Shown piece after piece: positions 35,762 to 47,694 of a DNA stretch of 64,000 bases. The notes beneath the pieces are model-generated. The model saw only the letters and a program-made list of their open reading frames with translations. It was not told the origin of the DNA and did not search any database. Position 1 is the first letter of the stretch; every line of letters starts with the position of its first letter. This DNA comes from Cannabis sativa (taxonomy: Eukaryota; Streptophyta; Magnoliopsida; Rosales; Cannabaceae). A program made the position numbers and the translations under genes. Where the stretch lies: positions 9,052,001 to 9,116,000 of the forward strand of contig NC_083603.1 of the NCBI RefSeq assembly GCF_029168945.1. The letters are read 5' to 3'.

Positions 35762-35998
35762 TGTTATAAAATAATATAAAGTAGATGAGAAGAAAGAAGA
35801 AGAAGAGAGAAAGAGAAAGTGAATGAGAATTTCTGAGTTGTTTATTCCAATGGGGTGAACCCCTATTTATACAAATACAAGAGTGAGATATTAAGAAACT
35901 AAGAAAAAGGGAAACTAAGGAAAAGATGAATGTTGATTACAATTCATGGTAATAAATAAAAGATTTGGACATCCACATAATTATTAATATTTATAACA
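35762..35998 (-). repeat. 5' LTR of copia derivative
   Basis: Minus-strand LTR of 237 bp starting TGTTATAAATATT at 35998 and ending ATTTTATAACA at 35762, with a TATA-like 'gtataaatag' near 35875 on the minus strand. Confidence 0.85.
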
Positions 35999-36128
35999 AT
36001 TCCACATTTTTAACCTTTTTGTTTTATCATCATTTCCATTGGGTCATTCTTTTCCAACACGTTTACTATACAGTATTTAGAATCGGAATAAATTAATAGA
36101 GAAATATAACAGAATAAATGAAAAATAA
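35999..36128. repeat. 130 bp direct repeat, right copy
   Basis: Matches 30528-30657. It abuts the terminal ACA of the copia-type LTR at 35998. Confidence 0.92.
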
Positions 36129-37189
36129 TTGGAATCAATATTTGTAATATGTTGCTTACTAATTTTTTTTGGAAATAGAATAGTTGTGATTTATCTTCTT
36201 TATTTTATTAGGGAACGTAATCAGAATGTTTAAATTGATTAAATTATCCATTTGAGTTAAACTATAATATATGGTAGTTCTTTTGTAAGATATATTTTAA
36301 AAGATAAAATTGTCATTATATATTTAATATTAAAAAATAAAATACAAATAATTAAAATTTATTACCCTTAATGGAATTCTTTACAAAATTAGTGGGGGAA
36401 GTTCTCCCTTATTTAATCAAGTTCTCCATTTTCTAATTTTAATAATATAAGTAAATAAAAGTAAGAGAACGATTACCTTACCATTGATTCTCATTACTTA
36501 TTAGTAATCATGCCATAAGTCAATAGAACCAATCCTTTGTTTTTTTAAATTTACAAAATTAAAATTAAATTGCTTTTATTTCAATAATTTAATTAAAATG
36601 ATATATCTTACTTACAAATTTATTCTGATTTATTTATAATGTGTTTATTTATTAATTTTAATCTACTATATTTTAAGTATTATAAATTATGGTGCATTGA
36701 TGTATCTCTTACAATTTTGGCAATTTAAAAAATTTTCTAATTTTTTTTTATGGTCATGTACATTATAGTTATTTAAGATATCATGTAAAATTTTATAAAA
36801 TTCAGAATAATTTCAATATAAAAAAATGTATAAACAGTCATTTTACACGAGTATAAATTACTAGTTTTTTTGAGAAAATTACAGTTATTTTTTTTTATAA
36901 AATTTTAAAATTTTTAGTTCCAAGTTTTATTTTTATATGTTATCGGTATTCTATAAAAATATATGAAAATAATATAAAAAAATAACAAAATAACATAAAA
37001 ATAATATACAAATAACAACAAAATAATAAGAGTACAACATAAAAATACATCAAAAGTCCGTATTTTATGTAAATAAAATCTTAAAAACCGTAAAAATATT
37101 TAAAATTTTGTATGACTGTATTTTTGTAATTTTGTTTTTTTGTTATTTTGTTGTATTTATGAAATTATCTCTTTTTTCTTTATAGTTAT
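36129..37189. other. AT-rich intergenic DNA, nothing recognised
   Basis: Long A/T-rich tracts without frames or repeat ends. Confidence 0.6.
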
Positions 37190-37920
37190 TGTTAACAGCG
37201 AAAGTCTAATAAGTAAGTATTCCTATAGACAACAAATAAGGGGATGAACAATTCAAGATTCTCAAGACAAGCAAAAGGGGACAAAGGATGGCCCCCGCCT
37301 CCTTTGTCCTAATCTTCCTCGTCACATCGGTCTTTTCCCCTTGTGAAGCTCCATGCGCCCAGCAGCTCCCCGCACCCGCCAGCTCCCCGCGCACGCAACT
37401 CCCTACGCCCGCTAACTCCACGCGCACGCATGCTCCTTGCGCCCGCCAGCTCCCTGCGCCCACAGCTCTCTGTGTGTCCAGCCACCTAACTCCCTTCGAC
37501 CTCCTTTTCCCTCCTCACACAAATTGTCTAAGCACTGAAATTGCAGACGAGATAGCAATAGCACAATGAGTATGGAAAATGGAAATAAAGTTTATTTCAT
37601 CCAAGATACAAATAAAAGAGACAATTTTAGTGTAACTTAAGATGTCAAACACATCAGACCACCTAAGCTACTATGTTATCAGATGTGAAAGTGACTTAAC
37701 AATCTATGGTTTTGGGATCTGGTAAGGTTGTAAAGTGTCCATGGCTCACTATAAATAGAGCCCTTGAGTTCATTTTAAGTGAACTTTTTTTGGGAATGAA
37801 ACTGTAATAATTCTGGAGAGAAAAGGCCGTGATATTTGTACTTCAAGAATACTTCAACTAAGATCTTTAAATACCATTTTATGTCCTTGTTATTGCGTTG
37901 ACAAATTCTAACCATCAACA
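37190..37920 (+). repeat. LTR of a degraded Ty3/gypsy element
   Basis: Begins TGTTAACAGC and ends CCATCAACA, 731 bp. It has a TATA box (actataaatagagccc, near 37750) and a GC-rich repeated segment upstream (37350-37465). The LTR is followed at once by a primer site, which supports the 3' boundary. The 5' boundary is less sure. Confidence 0.72.
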
Positions 37921-37923
37921 ATT

Positions 37924-37941
37924 TGGCATTGTCTATGGGAA
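37924..37941 (+). other. Primer-binding site of degraded gypsy element
   Basis: TGGCATTGTCTATGGGAA is a mutated form of the TGGCGCCGTCTGTGGGAA site of the Tat-like element, with C/G changes expected from methylated-cytosine decay. Confidence 0.7.
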
Positions 37942-37989
37942 TCGACACGTAAAAGTAATGTCGTTTCTTTACCTAAAATCGTTGAGAAG

Positions 37990-38200
37990 ATGCCGAGGCA
38001 TTCTCGCCGTCTCCAGGAGGTGGAAATGCAACTTAATCGCCTTTAGCTGATCGCCTTAAGGCTTGACCCACCAACGCCTGGTGCTGAGAGAGGAGGTACA
38101 AGTGGCCTGGTGCCTCAGAATGGAGGAGGCACGAATTGTCATGAACCCTGAGAGGAAGAAGAGAATAGGCAGCTTGTGGACAGCCCAACAAATAACTACC
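37990..38200 (+). pseudogene. Gag N-terminal fragment of degraded gypsy element
   Basis: The ATG at 37990 starts MPRHSRRLQEVEMQLNRL and stops at TAG 38044-38046. Gag-like coding character continues for about 150 bases and is cut off near 38200, where an unrelated LTR remnant begins. Nothing of pol remains. Confidence 0.55.
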
Positions 38201-38849
38201 AACACTAGTACGGTGATGGTACTAAGTGTATTGGTATAGTGTACGATGTTTAAAGAGTATAGTATGTTATTACCAACACCAATACAGATAGGTATGGAGT
38301 GTCTGTGGTATAACACTTAGGGGTACTCGAGCTACGGAGTAAGCCCTACCAATACTCGTATAGTACCGGTACGTAGTGCATGTGGTATAATGGTCGTACC
38401 TTAATAAAGAACGTTATTATTTATCTGATAAGCCTTGTGGATAGTTTTATAGGCGCCTAGATGCAAGTCGGTGTTATATTATATGTTATGTGCTTTTCTT
38501 ACTGAGTCTGTTGACTCACAGATATTATTTCTGTGTGTATGTAAAGGAAAGGCAAAGGCTGAACATGAGTGAGTTCCAAGCTCGGAGGATGATTGTACAT
38601 GTCGAGACGATGTGACCTGGAGTGTTCAGTCTCTGGACAACTTGGGTTGTATTTTGTAGTCGTTGTGTGACAAGTTTGTAAAAGTATTTTGATAAAGATT
38701 GTAAAAGTTTAAACACAGGAAATGCAGCATCATTAGAGAATATATGGCAAGAGGAGCCATAATATTCTGCTCCCACCAATGTAAGGTTTTCTAGAACGTT
38801 ATATGTGTTTATTTCACTGCTTTAGAAAATTCATGTTTAGGGTGTTAGC
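38200..38849 (+). mobile_element. Tekay-like LTR remnant (3' part)
   Basis: Homologous to the 3' part of the solo LTR at 59910-62189. Shared in order are cttttcttactgagtctg, a gtgtatgtaaaggaaaggcaaag-type block, gattgtacatgtcg and the terminal tagggtgtta. The first part resembles 47329-47600. Both ends are ragged and no duplication is visible. Confidence 0.72.
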
Positions 38850-39688
38850 TTATAGAATATAATCCAACATACTTGTTAGTAATTCTAGATCCTTGTAAAA
38901 TATATTCCAACACTTTCCAGGGCATTGGTAAAGTATACTAGTATCAGATGTATGGAGTAGGCATCAGACATGACCGATATTAAACTTAGAAAAGATATCA
39001 TAAACTTATTGTTATATCTTTCTAAGTCAATATCACTTAGTTGATCTTAAGATCTTAATCTTGAGATGGTTAGGTTCTAGCTTAACTGTATTATTTGTGT
39101 CCAATAAGAATTTGTACACTTGGTCGGACTGTAGTGGACACTCTGGGCAGTTTGCCAGAATGTGGTGGTTGGCCATCCCCTCCTGGGTTGGTCACCACGG
39201 GTGGCTTTTGGACATTAGGGCCTGTGGCCATAGGATCTCATTATTCAGTCAAATTTTCACGTCTTGTGATAGCCATGCTGAAGATGAGAGCTTCTTGAAT
39301 GAGAATTCTGGGCTCTCAATGAAAGTACCAAAATATTGACTGCAAATTTAGCTAGCCGACTCAATGTCTGACTAGGATTGTAGCTTATGACTGCCACGTG
39401 TGGAACAATAATAAATGTAAAGAGACACACAAATTTTATAGAGGTTCAACTCCTTTTATTTAGGTAATGACCTACTCCCCTTTTAGTTGTATTTATTATT
39501 GAGATAATACCAAGCACTTGGCTAGGCTCTTTTTCAGTATTACAATGAGTTTGCAGGTGAGAAGTGTGAAAAGAGAGAGAAGTTAAAGCTTGTAATGAGC
39601 AAGATTGCATGTGTAGCTCAGACTTAGAACGCGAGAAAGATCTCTTATCCCTTTTTATGTATTACTAATGCCCTTTATATAGTATTAG
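38850..39688. other. Unassigned repeat-derived sequence
   Basis: Mixed composition with no reliable frame. The frame at 39061-39339 has no family match I recognise. Style suggests LTR or gag debris but I cannot place it. Confidence 0.45.
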
Positions 39689-40188
39689 TGTTAGGATTTA
39701 TAAAACACTTAATAAAAATAAATAATCATATATCTAATCATATTTCAAGGAGCGCTTTAATATAGTAAACCCCAAATCAAAAATCTATAGAACCTTTGCT
39801 AAATTAAAGAAGAAGAAGATGTTAAAAGATCAGCGGAAGCACTCACCTGAAGCCATAGTTGGAGATTGCAGAGAAGGTTATGATCTTCCAAGAATATACT
39901 ATTTCTTAAAGTATTTTCTCTGATGAGGAAGGAGAGAATACAGAAAAACCCTAGTGTTTCTTGGGGACCACTACCTATTTATAGGCTTATTATATAATGA
40001 GTTTTGGGTATTTATAATTTGGCCCCTCAACAAATTATAAATTAACTTATGGTATCTATACATTATTTCCATGACAATTTAATACCCTTTTGATACACAT
40101 AACATAATTGGTCACTTAATTTTGTATCACACTTTATAATAGCATATACATTATACATATGTGCCCACAATATAATTTTAATCCAACA
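39689..40188 (-). repeat. 3' LTR of truncated copia element
   Basis: On the minus strand begins TGTTGGATTAAAATT at 40188 and ends AAATCCTAACA at 39689. It is preceded by the polypurine-like CCCAAGTGAGAGAT at about 40189-40202. Confidence 0.8.
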
Positions 40189-40629
40189 ATCTCTCACTTG
40201 GGCAACATATGTTACCTTATAAATGTATAACCTTATAAGCTCAAAATTTGATACATGTAAAGGTATTCACAACAATCTCATCCATCAACTATACCCATAT
40301 AGGATCAAAGTAATTTTCGTCATCTCAATCATGACTAAACCCATCAATGGTCACATATACAAATATAATCAAATGACATCGATCAATAATGAATGCGTAT
40401 CATGGAAATTACATTTACTGTGAACCAAACATGCCTATTTCCAACTGGTCCTCCTTAAACCAAAGTGAGGTCAAACTTAAACATAACAAAACAGAATGAA
40501 TGAGCTGAAAATTTTATTTTTTAATTAGAAAATAATCAAATACATAAATGTCTTAAACAAACATAAAGCAAAGAAAATACAAACTCCCACTAAATCATAA
40601 TATCCTCAAGTAATACTACACCCACATGA

Positions 40630-43600
40630 GCAGTGTGCCCATGAAAGATCTTGCGTGATAATCTTTTTGTGAGCGTATTCGCTATCATGGAGTTTGTCTC
40701 AATGTACTCTATGGATATCTGTCCACTCTACACTTTCTTTCACAACTAGGAACTTTATGTCAATATGCTTTTACTTGGATGAGCTCCTATTGTTATTGGA
40801 ATACAACACTACTGATTTATTGTCACAAAATATCTTGAGTGGTCTTTCTACATTTTCCAAAATACGCAGCCTAGTGACAAAGTTTCTCAGCATATTCCTT
40901 AATTTGATGCTTCATAACACTCTACGAATTATGCTGCCATAGTGGAAGAAGCTATTAGTGTTTGTTTGACACTTTTCCAGGATATATCTCCTCCAGCTAA
41001 TAAGAAAATATAGCCTGATGTAGACCTTCTGCTATCTTGGCATCCAGCCAAATCAGAATCAAAATACCCTACGACCTCCAAATAATTTGACTTCCTGTAT
41101 GTGAGCATGTAATCTTTTGTTCTTTGAAGATACCTTATAACCCGGCCTCTCGATTGCTATCCAATCGTCCATACCAGGGTTGCTTGAATATCTGCCTAAC
41201 AGCCCAACAATGTACACAATATCTGGATGCGTACATACCTAAATGTACATTAGACTCCCAACAGCACATGCATAGGGAATCTTTTTCATATTTTGAATTT
41301 CAAGGCTTGCTTTTAGGGCATTGACTAAGACTAAATTTGTCTCCTTTCGCAACAGGGGTATCACCTGGTCTACAATCTTGCATGCCAAACCTTTTGAGTA
41401 CTTTTTCGATATAGCTCTTTTGTGATAATCCAAGAATACTCCGAGAACGATCTCGATGCATTTAAATTCCTAAAACAAAAGAGGCGTCACCAAGATCTTT
41501 CATCACAAATTACTTAGATAGAAATCTCTTGGTTTCGTGCAATAAGCCTATATCACTAGTGGCAAGTAATATGCCATCGACATATAGAACCAGAAATATG
41601 TATTTACTCCCACAGAACTTGTGATATACACAATCATCAATAATATTCATCTCAAAACCAAATGAGATAATTACTTGATGAAACTTATGATACCATTGAC
41701 GAGAAGCTTGCTTGAGTCCACAGATGGATTTCTTTAATTTGCAAACTATATTCTTTTGGTCACCAACCACAAAGTTTTCTAGTTGCTCCATATAAATTGT
41801 ATCAATGTCGCCATTGATAAATGTTATTTTAACATCCATCTAATGTAACTCAAGGTCAAAGTGAGCAACAAGTGCCAATATTATCCTAAAAGAGTCTTTC
41901 GATAAAACTGGAGAGAAAATCTGTGTATAATCAATGCCTTGTTTCTGAGTATAGACTTTTGCTACAAGACGTGCCTTAAATCTCACCACATTACCATATT
42001 CACCCTTCTTGGTTTTAAGTATCCATTTACAACCAATTAATTTTACACCTTCTGGTAATGGGATAACTTCCCAAACCTTATTGTCTTGCATAGACTTATT
42101 CTCTTCATTCATGGCATCATTCCACTTTTGAGAGTTAATAATTTTCATGGCCTGATGCAAGTTGATTGGATCATCTTCTATCATTCCAATTTCATCCTCA
42201 TGTTCTTGAAGAAATAAAAAATAATCATCTGAAATAACATTTCTTCTCTCTCTTGTGGACCTCCTTAATGGCTCTTGTTCTTGAGGGTGTGGAATTTGTT
42301 GTTCATGAACAATAACCTCATCCTAATTTGGGAGTTGTTTGATATTATCTTGTTGAGGTTCCAAATTCATTTCTTGATCAATGACAGGTGTGGAAGCCTG
42401 AACATTATCTAAAATGATAGTAGGAACTGAGGTTGAATTCAATTCTTCCTCAAAAGCAATGTCTCTAACCTTATTTCTCCCCCCAAATTCAAACATCCTT
42501 AAAAAATATTGCAGTTCCCGTCTCAAAAATATTTCTAACAGTGGGATCATAAAACTTATAGCCCCTAGATCGCTCAAGATTAACCAATAAAGTAGCTGCT
42601 AACTATTTTGGAGTCCAATTTATTTTCATGTGGCCTATAAGGCCTTACCTCAGCTGGACATCCCCAAATGTGGAAATACTTTAGACTAGGCTTTCGACCT
42701 ATCCAAAGCTCATAAGGTGTTTTTGCAACTACTTTACTTGGTACTCTATTCAGAATGTAAGCTGTTGTCTTTAATGCTTCTCCCCAGAGGGACTCAGGTA
42801 AGGTAGAATGAGCAATCATGCTCCTTACCATATCCTTAAGAGTCCTATTTTATCTCTTAACAATACCATTCGTGCTAGGTGATCCTGACATAGTGTACTT
42901 TGGGACAATACCATATTCTTCTAATAATTTAGCAAATGGTCTTGGACCTTGTTCACTTGAGCCATCATATCTACCGTAGTACTCACCACCACGATCAGAT
43001 TTGACGTTCTTAATCTTTTTGTTGAGTTGATTCTCAACTTTAGCTTTGTAAGCTTTGAACATGTCCACAGACTAAGATTTTTCTTGAATGAGATATAGAT
43101 ACCCATAACGTGAGTAATCGTCTATGAATGATATAAAATATTACTGACCATTCCAAGATGCCGTATGGAATGGCCCACAAATATCTGTGTGAATCAGTTC
43201 TAAGATTTGTGAAGCTCTATTGGCACCTAATCTCTTAGTTTTGGTCTGTTTTCCCTTGATACAATCTACACAAACATTGAAAATCTATGAAGTCAAGAGA
43301 CTCTAAAATGTTATGAGACATAAGACGCTCAATTCTACCTCTTGAGCTATGACCTAAGTGTTTATACCATAATGATGCTGAATTTTCTTTATTTAATTTG
43401 TGTTTCATACTTCGTGATTCCACATGCAAGGTTTCATTATAGGATACAATTATTTCTATCAAATAAAGATTGTAATAAGAATTTAAATAACCAGTTCCAA
43501 TAACATTTGAATTTAAAGACAAAGTAAACTAATTGTTTCCAAATGAACAACAATATCTAAATTTGTCCAACAAAGAAACAGAAACTAAATTCTATCTAAA

Positions 43601-43771
43601 AGACGGCACAACAAAAATATCTTTAAAATCTAAATAAAAACCAATTCCCAATATCAATTTGAAATGCCCAATTGCTTTCACTTCCATCGATTTTCCATCG
43701 CCCACAAAAGATGTATCTTTCACCATCACTTGGCTTTCGGTAGCTCACGCAACCCTGCATAGAAACACTTA
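40630..43771 (-). pseudogene. Copia pol polyprotein, broken
   Basis: Segments on the minus strand, 5' to 3': protease-side fragment (43771-43623); GAG-pre-integrase LWYKHLGHSSRGRIERLMSH (43522-43235); integrase core KNVKSDRGGEYYGRYDG and YTMSGSPSTNGIVKR (43068-42850), where the catalytic Glu of the usual NGVAER is Lys; [20 protein letters not shown] and [20 protein letters not shown] (42831-42580); RT VIPLPEGVKLIGCKWILKTK (42184-41840) and CGLKQASRQWYHKFH with LYVDGILLA (41839-41510), where YVDD has become YVDG; then RNase H traces (about 41430-40630). Many frameshifts and stops separate them. Both catalytic losses make the product inactive regardless of frame. Confidence 0.85.
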
Positions 43772-45116
43772 TGTAAAGACTGCCTAATTTGATATGTTGG
43801 ATTGTCAAATAATTAGGGTTTATTTATGATAATTAATTATTCGTTTATGATTTTCATATTTGTGGATATATTTTTTTTTTTAATTTCAACATGTGATAAT
43901 TATGCTATATGTGATTTTTTCGTTTTTTGTGTTTGTGTTCGATAGCAGTGGGAAGCGACGTTGGGCCAATAGAGAGTCATGCCTTCATATGGTTTAAAAT
44001 TTTAGTGATGGCGGGGCCATTTGGTTGATTCGATAGTATCAGGAATTTTTCGGGGTTTGGTAATGACCAAACTACCCCTTGAGGGGCATATTTTTATCCT
44101 TTTGTGTTAAGGGGGCAAATTGGTCATTTTAATTAAGTTTCTTTGTCTTTTATTAAATGTTAATAATTTGAATATAAGTTATATTTTATTAATGTAAATA
44201 AGGTTAATCTTGAAGGAAACAAATTAGAATAAACTAGAATACACTTCCTCCTTCTTTTTCTTTCTCTCTCTCGAAATTGTTACGAAACAAGTTAGGGTTT
44301 AGTTTTCCCACCTCCTTCCATTGAATTTTAGAGAAATTGGAGTGCTTCAATCTAAGGTAGCATCTCTTGCTTCTCTTCTATGTGTTTTACTTTGTGGTAG
44401 TAAGGTTTTTAAGCTTGAATTCTTGAGTTTTGGAATTGTGGTGATGTTTGGTGCTTAAAGTTATATTCTGAAGTTAACTTGAGTTAATTTAAGTTGAATT
44501 ATGCTAAGTTCGTGGTTTGTAGTGGCACTTAGGCAAGGTTTGAGTTCAAGAATTCAAACCTTGCTCTTTAATTATAGATTGAAATTTTGTGGTCAATATT
44601 GTGGTTTATTGTTTAGAATAGGTTGGTTTGAATATATATAGGTATTCTAGAGAATATTATGAAGTTTGGGTGTAATTTGAGGTCATGGGGACATTTTGAG
44701 GTTCCCAGAACTGAACCGATCGACCAGTTCAAGGGTACCTGTAGCAACCGGTCGATCGGTTGATCCCTAGGGTACTGGACTTCCGGTTGGGAACCAGTTT
44801 GCTGGTTGGACCATTTTTTAGAACCCTAGTTTTTCCCATTTTTGTGCTATTTGGCGGTATTACCATCCTATTCATCGATAGGGTTATTCTTAGTTTTGAT
44901 TTTAAGTCCTCAAAAAATATTTTAGCGTGTCCCTCACCAGAATTACAAATGTTGTGATTTAGGGTCCTATGAAACGTCGAGCTGCAATTCCACTCAGGCT
45001 GACCGGCACACCTGAGCACGGAAACGAGGTAAGATAGCATAAAGTATATATATGTGAATGAATATTTGTTATTATCTATTTACACTACTAGCACTATTAA
45101 ATGTATAGTTATAAGG
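43772..45116 (+). mobile_element. Tekay-like LTR, 5' part (split by solo LTR)
   Basis: Begins TGTAAAGACTGCCTAATTTG, like the solo LTR at 59910 (TGTAAAGACCGCTTAGTTTAATTTG). It shares with it, in order, a gccccattt-type block, a palindrome cluster (44714-44810), 'gaaccctag', 'tcatcgataggg', and the 'caggctgaccggcacac' block with a following gaggtaagat. Interrupted at 45117, it resumes at 47329. Confidence 0.8.
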
Positions 45117-45719
45117 TGTAACGCCCTAATCTATAGGGACGCCACGTGTGTGATTTTATAAACTAGTTTAATGCTAATAGAATAATTAGTTATTAAAAAC
45201 TGTGATAATATTAAAAACTTGACTAAAATAAAACACTAAAAACGGACATTATAATGACATAAAAAGTGTGTTCTGGGAATCCCTGATATAAAAAGTTTTG
45301 CTAAAGAAATATATACGACAACCATTTAAACATAAAATCAAAATACACAGTAGATACAGCCAGTCTAACACAACTCCTGGCAACTCGGCACGCAGGCCGG
45401 CGAGGTCAATATGTACATTGCTGGAGAAGACTGTCACTTCATGGTTGATCTAGCTTTTCTTTGCCTTTACCTGCACCACATAGCACCCGTGAGTCACAAG
45501 AATCAAACAATCACACTTTGTTAATAAGATGAAATCTGAATCACTACTGGCATCTGCCACGAATAAACATTAGTATATAGATATTTCGTAATACAAAATA
45601 ATTATACTTATAATAGAAATCATATTCATTTAATCATATAAATAATATATATGTTACCTCATAAAGCAACCATCTTCATGACATCATGTCTCCTAATCAG
45701 GCAAGTCGATGCTTTAATC

Positions 45720-46105
45720 TAATGATCTTGTATTGTATCGCCTAATCAAGCAAGCCCGTGCCATAGCCTGGCACCCATATGTAGCATAACTGCATCACCT
45801 AATCAGGTGAGCCTATGCCAAAAACCTGCACCCATATATCATATAATTGCATCACCTAATCAGGTGAGCCCGTGCCACAATCTGGCACCAATATATCGCA
45901 TCGTTTAATTAGACGAGCTCGTACCTACGCCCGGTACTTATCATGTCACTGACGCCCGTACTTACGCCCAGTACGTCGCCAGGAAAATTGCATCACCTAA
46001 TCAGGTGAGCCCGTACCTACACTTTGTACTCATCATATATCACCGGCACCCGTACTTACGCCCAGTACGTTGTCAGGAAAATTGCATCACCTAATCAGGT
46101 GAGCC
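45720..46105. repeat. Repeats of CACCTAATCAGGTG inside solo LTR
   Basis: Imperfect palindrome CACCTAATCAGGTG followed by gagcc occurs at about 45796, 45853, 45994 and 46088, with diverged versions near 45736 and 45899. Copies are spaced by 'cccgtacttacgcccagtac'-type segments. Confidence 0.85.
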
Positions 46106-46157
46106 CATATATCACATGCATAATATTATCACATTATCAATACTCAACCAATCAATC

Positions 46158-46448
46158 TTTTCAATATATAACAATATTAACTATATCTCAATATTAATCA
46201 ATTCATAACAATACTAATTGTATAACATACAATGTACTATGCAGTACAATATACTTTTCAATATATAACAATATTAACTATATCTCAATATTGATCAATT
46301 CATAACAATAATAATTCTATAACATACAACGTACTATGCAGTACAATATACTTTTCAATATATAACAATATTAACTATATCTCAATATTGATCAATTCAT
46401 AACAATACTAATTGTATAACATACAACATACTATGCAGTACAATATAC
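46158..46448. repeat. 97 bp tandem repeat, three copies
   Basis: The unit starting ttttcaatatataacaatat and ending gcagtacaatatac is repeated three times with about 95% identity by eye, inside the solo LTR. Confidence 0.92.
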
Positions 46449-47328
46449 TTTTCTTACCTTTAATCCAGGTTCATACATTTCAACCAATCCAAGTGGAGAA
46501 CTATCCTCGATGATCCCGGCCCTTAAGCTTTCTCTTTTCAAGGATTTGCTATCTTGTTACTACCGGAGCTTAGATCGCTAAGTGTTTGATTGAAAATCGA
46601 AAAAAATGGATATAGAGGGAGAAAGTTTTATCGAAGGAGAGAGAACGAGGGTTTCGTTCGTCGTTCTGTTCACTGTAACTTAATATATATATTATTAAAG
46701 TTACGTTAACTTATATATATAAATAATATTATAATAATATATTAATAAAAATAATATAATATATTAATAATAATAATATAATAATATTAATAAAAACTTT
46801 ATTATTAATAATTATTTTATTATTTCTTAGCCACTAAGAAATCTCTATTTTTAAGGTATTTGGTCAACTTCGAGTACCCTAAAATACCCCGATATTTCTA
46901 AAATCAACTTATCCCAATAATCTCATCAATATTTCTAACTAAAACTGTTGTGACATTTTTGGCCTCCAATCGGGTCTCCAGGGTCGCCAAACTTGAAAAT
47001 ATTTTTATTTCACAAATAACTCATATTATATCCACGTATTTCAAATAAATCCCCGTAATTAACAAATTACGCTTATATATCCACTTATTGAGTCTCCAGG
47101 GTCGCCGAACCTGAAATATTTTTATTCCACATATAGCTCATATTACATTCACACATGCTATATAAATCTCCGTAATTAACAAATTACGATTATTTACTCA
47201 CTTATAGCAAAATTTAAATTTTATGCTGAAATAAATTAGTAGGATCATAATCCCACTTATTACCTGATTAATTCATAATATCAATATAAACCCTAATTAT
47301 TTACCATTTAACTTATCGGGATATTACA

Positions 47329-47600
47329 TAAGGTGTTAGTACAACATAGAATTTCAGGATAGTTACAGTGTTACCAACACGAGCACCAGAGGGTACGTTG
47401 TGCATGTGATACAACACTTAGTGACTCCTGGAAGTACAATAATGGCCCTACCAACACGAGTACGGAGTTGGTAGTGCATATGGTACAGTGGTCATACTTT
47501 CGTTGAGAACGTTCTTAATCATTTGGTGAGCTCAGTTTGTTGGGCTTAGGACGACTTAAGCATAAAGCCGGTATAACATTGCATATATTGTTTTTAGGTC
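47329..47600 (+). mobile_element. Tekay-like LTR, continuation of 43772-45116
   Basis: Starts with the second TAAGG copy. Shared with 38200-38450: 'gttaccaacac', 'gtgcatgtg/atggta', 'agaacgttnttaat'. Similarity fades near 47600, and the rest of this LTR is not found in place. Confidence 0.68.
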
Positions 47601-47694
47601 TTTTTATGGTACGTATTTGATATGACATATATATGTAATTAGGTTTTCAAATCTCATATTTAATGTTTTTATTTGTTTAGGAAGTTTTATTTGT

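Larger units (their letters stand above)
30658..35998 (-). mobile_element. Ty1/copia derivative, largely non-coding, minus strand
   Basis: Short LTRs (30658-30857, truncated; 35762-35998, complete, TGTTATAAA...TTATAACA) bound a 4.9 kb interior. On the minus strand a primer-site region (CGTTATCAGCACGAG) follows the 5' LTR near 35745-35761, and a purine tract (AAGGGGGAG) precedes the 3' LTR near 30858-30866. The only protein trace is an RNase H tail. The rest has lost or never had coding sequence, so this is a large non-coding derivative needing help to move. Confidence 0.8.
39689..43771 (-). mobile_element. Truncated Ty1/copia element, minus strand
   Basis: The 3' LTR (39689-40188) is followed, reading leftward on the minus strand, by RNase H, RT, integrase and protease remnants in copia order. 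The 5' part, including most of gag and the 5' LTR, is missing where the Tekay-like LTR starts at 43772. Confidence 0.85.
45117..47328 (-). mobile_element. Solo LTR (Tekay-like), 2.2 kb, with TAAGG duplication
   Basis: On the minus strand it runs TGTAATATCCCG... to ...GGGCGTTACA. A perfect 5 bp duplication TAAGG flanks it (45112-45116 and 47329-47333). No internal coding region exists, so it is a solo LTR left by recombination between two LTRs. The minus-strand block 'cacgggtgctatgtggtgca' near 45470-45500 matches the family. Confidence 0.92.

Noticed and set aside
37288..37569. 93-codon Pro/Ala-rich frame with a signal-like start
   Set aside because: It is created by the GC-rich LTR repeat block upstream of a TATA box. 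Repeats are imperfect at the DNA level and the minus strand is open too.
39061..39339. 92-codon frame rich in Trp and Cys
   Set aside because: No recognisable domain, no supporting context, and a second overlapping frame of similar length. Left as unassigned.
45720..46105. Regularly spaced repeats that might suggest a CRISPR-like array
   Set aside because: Spacers are themselves repeats, the setting is a plant LTR with a target duplication, and no cas-like genes exist.
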